Assembly: GCA_009782085.1 (NCBI GenBank)
Contig: WQUN01000010.1
Span: forward strand, 1 to 7,915
DNA: 7,915 nucleotides
Origin: Bacillota bacterium
GTDB taxonomy: Bacteria; Bacillota; Clostridia; Lachnospirales; WQUN01
Direction of reading: 5' to 3'
Of the stretch, positions 6,101-7,915 are shown piece after piece. Under the pieces are notes generated by a model. The model saw only the letters and a list, made by a program, of their open reading frames with translations, searched no databases and was not told where the DNA came from. A program made the translations under genes and the position numbers. Each line of letters starts with the position of its first letter. The first letter of the stretch is position 1.

Positions 6101-7915
6101 ACGGCCTCCCCGAACGACTTCGAGCCGCCGGTCGCCGTGATCACAGGGCAGACAAAGGCCCTGGTCAACTTCCCGGTAACGCTCTCGGGCGCGGCCTCTA
6201 CAGACAACGACAGGATCAGGTCCTTCTCATGGGATTTCGGCGACGGTACGCCTTTGGACAGCAATCCGACCGTCAGCCACGTTTACACGGCGGCCGGAAC
6301 ATACGCCGTAAAGCTCACCGTGGAGGACAGACAGGGAAACGCCGCCGAAAAGACCTTCTATATAGAGGTCTGTCCGGAAGGCGAAATGTTCGGCGTCGTG
6401 GTCAGCGTCACCGGGCAAAATTCCGGCGGCGTCCAGGTCCCGATCGGCGGCGCCAGTGTCATGGCGCAGGCCGGCGGTGAGGACCTGGACCCGGTCATGA
6501 CCGATCCCGACGGACAGGCGCGCTTTGTCGTCGCCACGGGCGGCGGCATAACCATCACCGTGACAAAGCAGGACTACGACCTCGCCAGGAAAACCGTCGA
6601 CCTCGACAACCCGGACCCCGGCAACCCGGACCCCGGAATCCCGGCCCCCGGCGTTATAGAGATTCCGATGAACAGGAGCGATTATCTCTCGGGCGTGATT
6701 TCGGTCAAGCGCATGGACATCGACGAGATCACCGCGGCGGGCATCGACGTGACCGACCCGGCCAACCTGTACACCTGGGAGTTCACGATCGTCCATAAAT
6801 TGGGCGAGGTGCAATTTGAGGAAGCCTACAATGTCAACGGCGGCGGGAACATCGTCGGGGGCGGCGGCCTCGGGGGCATGAACCCGGGCGGAATGGGCCT
6901 GGGCATGGACTGGGGCTCGGAAGACATGGGCTATGTCGCGAACTTCGGCTACGGCATAATGTGGTGGAGCCCGCCGGTCTTTATCCCAAGCCCGTCTCCG
7001 TCCATGCCGCCGGCGGCCGTTTACCTGACGGTCTACGGCGGTGCGCACTGGCTCAAAGAGTTCTTCCAGGTCAGGCTGGACCTGGTCAACTACGCGCCCG
7101 AGGGAATCGACCTGGCGGATTTGCAGGCCTCGCTCGACATTCCGGACGGCCTCTCGCTCGCGCCTTTGCCGACACATCAGAACAGCGTCTGCGACATAGG
7201 GCCGCTTTCGGGCAACGGCGGAAGCGCCTCCGCTTCCTGGATACTGAGGGGCGACAAGGCCGGGTCATACCCTATAAAGGCCGCGGTCAGCGGCCACTGG
7301 TTTGACGGCGAGCCGATCGAAAAGCAGTTCGAGACGCAGGAGCCGATCAAGGTGTGGGCCGGAAGCGCGATGGAGCTCTACGTGACCAGCGACGACAAGG
7401 CTTACCCGGGACAGCCGTATGACGTGGACTTCGACCTGGTCAACGTTTCGGATATCACGCTATACAACCTGGGGTTCGAGATATACGGCGGGAAAATAAC
7501 CACGAACATCACGCAGAACGACAAGGAAAACGTGAGCGGCATAAAGCAGGACGGGGAAAAGGTGCTGGTAAAGGAATTCAAGCCGGGGGATCACCTGAAG
7601 CTGACCTTCACCATGACGTTTAACACCGCGCAGGGCAGAGACGACCTCGTTTTCCGGCTCACGAACGTCTTCTCTTTCACGCGGGAGGGCAGCAATACGG
7701 AGGTGCCGGTGTTTTTCAACATGACGCCCACGAATGTCCATCCTGTCGTCGTGAAGGAAAAGGGCACCATCTGCGTCTACAGCCTCGACGCCGACGGCAG
7801 TATCAATTTGCTGGGCGGCGCGCGGATCAGCTCCGCGGACGGCAAGAGCTGGGTCACCGATATGGCGGGCGTGGCGGATATCGAGGAACGGAAGGGCTAT
7901 GACGAGCTGTTGACG
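3044..7915 (+). CDS. In-frame continuation of the giant surface protein after the TAA; 3'-partial
   Basis: The same frame runs 1,624 codons from the TAA to the right edge without another stop. It opens with the rest of the PKD domain (F-D-L-G-D-G directly after the stop). Then follow a carboxypeptidase-regulatory-like domain, an unrecognised ~330-residue domain, an Ig-like module, two GAEYS-DG repeats, FN3, Ig-like, FN3, a second PKD, a second regulatory-like domain, a second copy of the unrecognised domain and the start of a third regulatory-like domain. No enzyme motif is visible; the likely role is extracellular adhesion or scaffolding. The first in-frame starts (GTG 3107, GTG 3182, TTG 3197, ATG 3287) lie inside domains and I saw no convincing Shine-Dalgarno site, so an automated 'second gene' starting there would be an artefact. 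It is best read as the rear part of the same gene, either a pseudogene fragment or continuous if the TAA is an error or is read through. Confidence 0.82.
3194..3448 (+). other. Carboxypeptidase-regulatory-like domain Reg-1
   Basis: The pattern G-S-A-R-I-R-A-V-D-E-N-N-A-P-V-P-G-A-S-V, then Q-T-D-T-N-G-Y-A-A-F and a closing T-A-E-V-T-M-T-L, matches the prealbumin-like regulatory domain family (G.v.d.....pv.GA.V.......tt.D.nG...f). About 85 residues. It is typically a structural element in surface and outer-membrane proteins. Confidence 0.72.
3458..4441 (+). other. Unrecognised domain X, copy 1 (about 328 residues)
   Basis: I do not recognise this domain. Landmarks are M-T-F-D-E-I-V-A-A-G-I-D-V (from 3488), a Gly-rich loop (3673-3729), L-K-E-F-F-S-V-R-L (from 3791), P-D-G-L (3881-3892), S-W-I-L-R-G-D-A-I-G-E-Y (from 3974), and a second half from G-L-K-L-T-V-E-F with S-N-E-S-A-R-D-V-Y-L, closing at M-T-P (4433-4441). 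The beta-rich alternating pattern suggests two beta-sandwich subdomains; the second half faintly resembles CARDB/NPCBM-associated (NEW3) folds, which is only an impression. A homologous copy lies at 6680-7729. Confidence 0.7.
4484..4759 (+). other. Ig-like module of the 'tYtLt.aDiGqtIt' type
   Basis: Motifs are A-V-T-I-T-G-D-A-R-Y-G-S-T-L-T-A-D-V, L-T-F-L-W-K-R-G-S, A-Y-T-L-T-Q-A-D-I-G-Q-T-I-T-L-W-V and G-S-V-I-S-E-P. This is a common repeat in Bacillota surface proteins (G....G.tLta......y.Wkr......Y.lt..D.G..i.v.v). It differs from the Ig-like modules that alternate with FN3 elsewhere in this protein and occurs once here. Confidence 0.72.
4763..5245 (+). repeat. Two tandem 'GAEYS-DG' protein repeats, 82 residues apart
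   Basis: Repeat A has G-A-E-Y-S-S-D-G-T-T-W-Q-D-G (from 4838) and Y-A-R-I-K-E-T-A-T-R-F-A-G. Repeat B has G-A-E-Y-S-F-D-G-G-A-T-Y (from 5084) and A-I-R-L-K-E-T-A-T-H-N-A-S-P-A-S. The shared pattern is a known module of Bacillota surface proteins (AeYs.DG..w......f..l.......yaRik.t.t...S). The copies are diverged at the DNA level, so recent slippage is not indicated. Confidence 0.72.
5255..5533 (+). other. Fibronectin type III module FN3-6 (start of supermodule copy 2)
   Basis: Motifs are I-Y-L-K-W-Q-P-D, F-G-K-F-T-L-Y-R-A-E, Y-Y-D-Y-T-V-E-Q-G-K-T-Y-A-Y-Y-M-T and A-G-V-E-S-S-P-S-N. It corresponds to FN3-4 in supermodule copy 1. Confidence 0.74.
5534..5836 (+). other. Bacterial Ig-like module
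   Basis: It opens K-P-E-V-I-S-V-Y-P-A-D-G-G-Y-V-N-S and has Y-R-L-A-E-I-R-L-Y-C-R-K in mid-domain. It closes L-D-D-G-G-Y-D-F-M-F-V-A-R-D-S-S-G. It is the same class as the modules at 1151, 1727 and 2330, and the copy-2 equivalent of the one at 2330. Confidence 0.7.
5837..6124 (+). other. Fibronectin type III module FN3-7
   Basis: Motifs are A-G-V-S-W-T-K-S-P, L-M-G-Y-A-V-Y-M-S-A-S, Y-R-V-G-N-L-N-P-G-V-Y-W-F-K-V-V-T-V-D and K-A-G-N-E-S. This clean FN3 pattern leads directly into PKD-2 and is the counterpart of FN3-5. Confidence 0.78.
6128..6370 (+). other. PKD domain 2, intact
   Basis: P-V-A-V-I-T-G-Q opens the domain. F-S-W-D-F-G-D-G-T follows at 6224-6250, then H-V-Y-T-A-A-G-T-Y-A-V-K-L-T-V-E-D and the closing Y-I-E-V. 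It carries the complete PKD signature. It is the direct comparator for PKD-1: Phe 6224-6226 is the residue replaced by the TAA in copy 1. Confidence 0.9.
6383..6670 (+). other. Carboxypeptidase-regulatory-like domain Reg-2 with Pro/Gly linker insertion
   Basis: V-Q-V-P-I-G-G-A-S-V-M and M-T-D-P-D-G-Q-A-R-F follow the same pattern as Reg-1, and the domain closes V-I-E-I-P-M. Just before the last strand it carries an insertion made of three 5-residue units (N-P-D-P-G, N-P-D-P-G, I-P-A-P-G) that Reg-1 lacks. Confidence 0.66.
6608..6652 (+). repeat. Three tandem 15-bp repeats encoding NPDPG/IPAPG
   Basis: Units are 6608-6622 (AACCCGGACCCCGGC), 6623-6637 (one change, at the last base) and 6638-6652 (changed at the first codon and one later base). 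Each encodes five residues, so gain or loss of a unit keeps the frame. The near identity at the DNA level suggests recent slippage; the product is a flexible Pro/Gly/Asp linker. Confidence 0.85.
6680..7729 (+). other. Unrecognised domain X, copy 2 (350 residues)
   Basis: Landmarks shared with copy 1, in order: M-D-I-D-E-I-T-A-A-G-I-D-V (from 6713), a Gly/Met-rich loop (6833-6933), L-K-E-F-F-Q-V-R-L (from 7052), P-D-G-L (7142-7153), S-W-I-L-R-G-D-K-A-G-S-Y (from 7235), N-V-S-D-I-T-L-Y-N-L, and closing N-M-T-P (to 7729). From L-K-E-F-F to R-G-D the offset between copies is constant at 3,261 bases. Function unknown; position after PKD and Reg on the same chain implies an extracellular location. 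Confidence 0.7.
7757..7915 (+). other. Start of a third carboxypeptidase-regulatory-like domain, cut by the window edge
   Basis: K-G-T-I-C-V-Y-S-L-D-A-D-G-S-I-N-L-L-G-G followed by A-R-I-S-S-A-D-G-K-S and V-T-D-M-A-G-V-A-D-I fits the same G.v.........GA.v......t.D..G...i pattern as Reg-1 and Reg-2. It directly follows domain X2, so X is flanked by regulatory-like domains here, unlike X1. Confidence 0.55.

Noticed and set aside
6227..7177. Minus-strand open frame (316 codons)
   Set aside because: Antisense to PKD-2, Reg-2 and X2, Arg/His/Val-rich, and no recognisable motif or ribosome binding site.

Overview
The whole 7,915-base window is one reading frame on the + strand (codons starting at positions 2, 5, 8...). 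It is open at both edges and is interrupted by a single in-frame TAA at 3041-3043. I translated all 2,638 codons by hand and saw no other stop and no frameshift. The frame encodes the middle of a very large, modular, cysteine-poor protein that looks secreted or cell-surface. Neither the start codon and signal peptide nor the C-terminal anchor lies in the window. There is no intergenic DNA, and I see no RNA gene, mobile element, CRISPR array, promoter or terminator.

Organism: the DNA is GC-rich (roughly 60% by eye, not computed), yet it uses ATA and AGG codons freely. The combination of BspA-type leucine-rich repeats (LRR_5), FN3, Ig-like, PKD and 'GAEYS-DG' modules is familiar from giant surface proteins of Bacillota/Clostridia and related gut or anaerobic bacteria. 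A high-GC member of that group is my best guess, with low certainty.

Layout: tail of an LRR_5 domain (2-271); FN3-1; an Ig-like module; FN3-2; Ig-like; FN3-3; Ig-like; FN3-4; Ig-like; FN3-5; PKD-1, which contains the TAA; a carboxypeptidase-regulatory-like domain (Reg-1); an unrecognised ~330-residue domain 'X1' (3458-4441). Next come a different Ig-like module (4484-4759), two 'GAEYS-DG' repeats (4763-5245), FN3-6, Ig-like, FN3-7, PKD-2, Reg-2, a second copy of the unrecognised domain 'X2' (6680-7729), and the start of a third Reg domain cut by the window edge.

Two observations matter most. First, FN3-Ig-FN3-PKD-Reg-X occurs twice, about 3.2 kb apart, so the protein was built by duplication of a roughly 1,000-residue supermodule. 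Its X domain carries a conserved S-W-I-L-R-G-D motif and a Gly-rich loop at the same place in both copies. Second, PKD-1 and PKD-2 align without gaps across the TAA. The stop sits exactly where PKD-2 has Phe (6224-6226), an aromatic core position of the fold, and coding quality does not change after it. That points to a point change of a Tyr codon to TAA (recent nonsense mutation, strain variant or sequence error), not to two real genes. Whether the downstream 1,624 codons are ever translated cannot be decided from the sequence alone.
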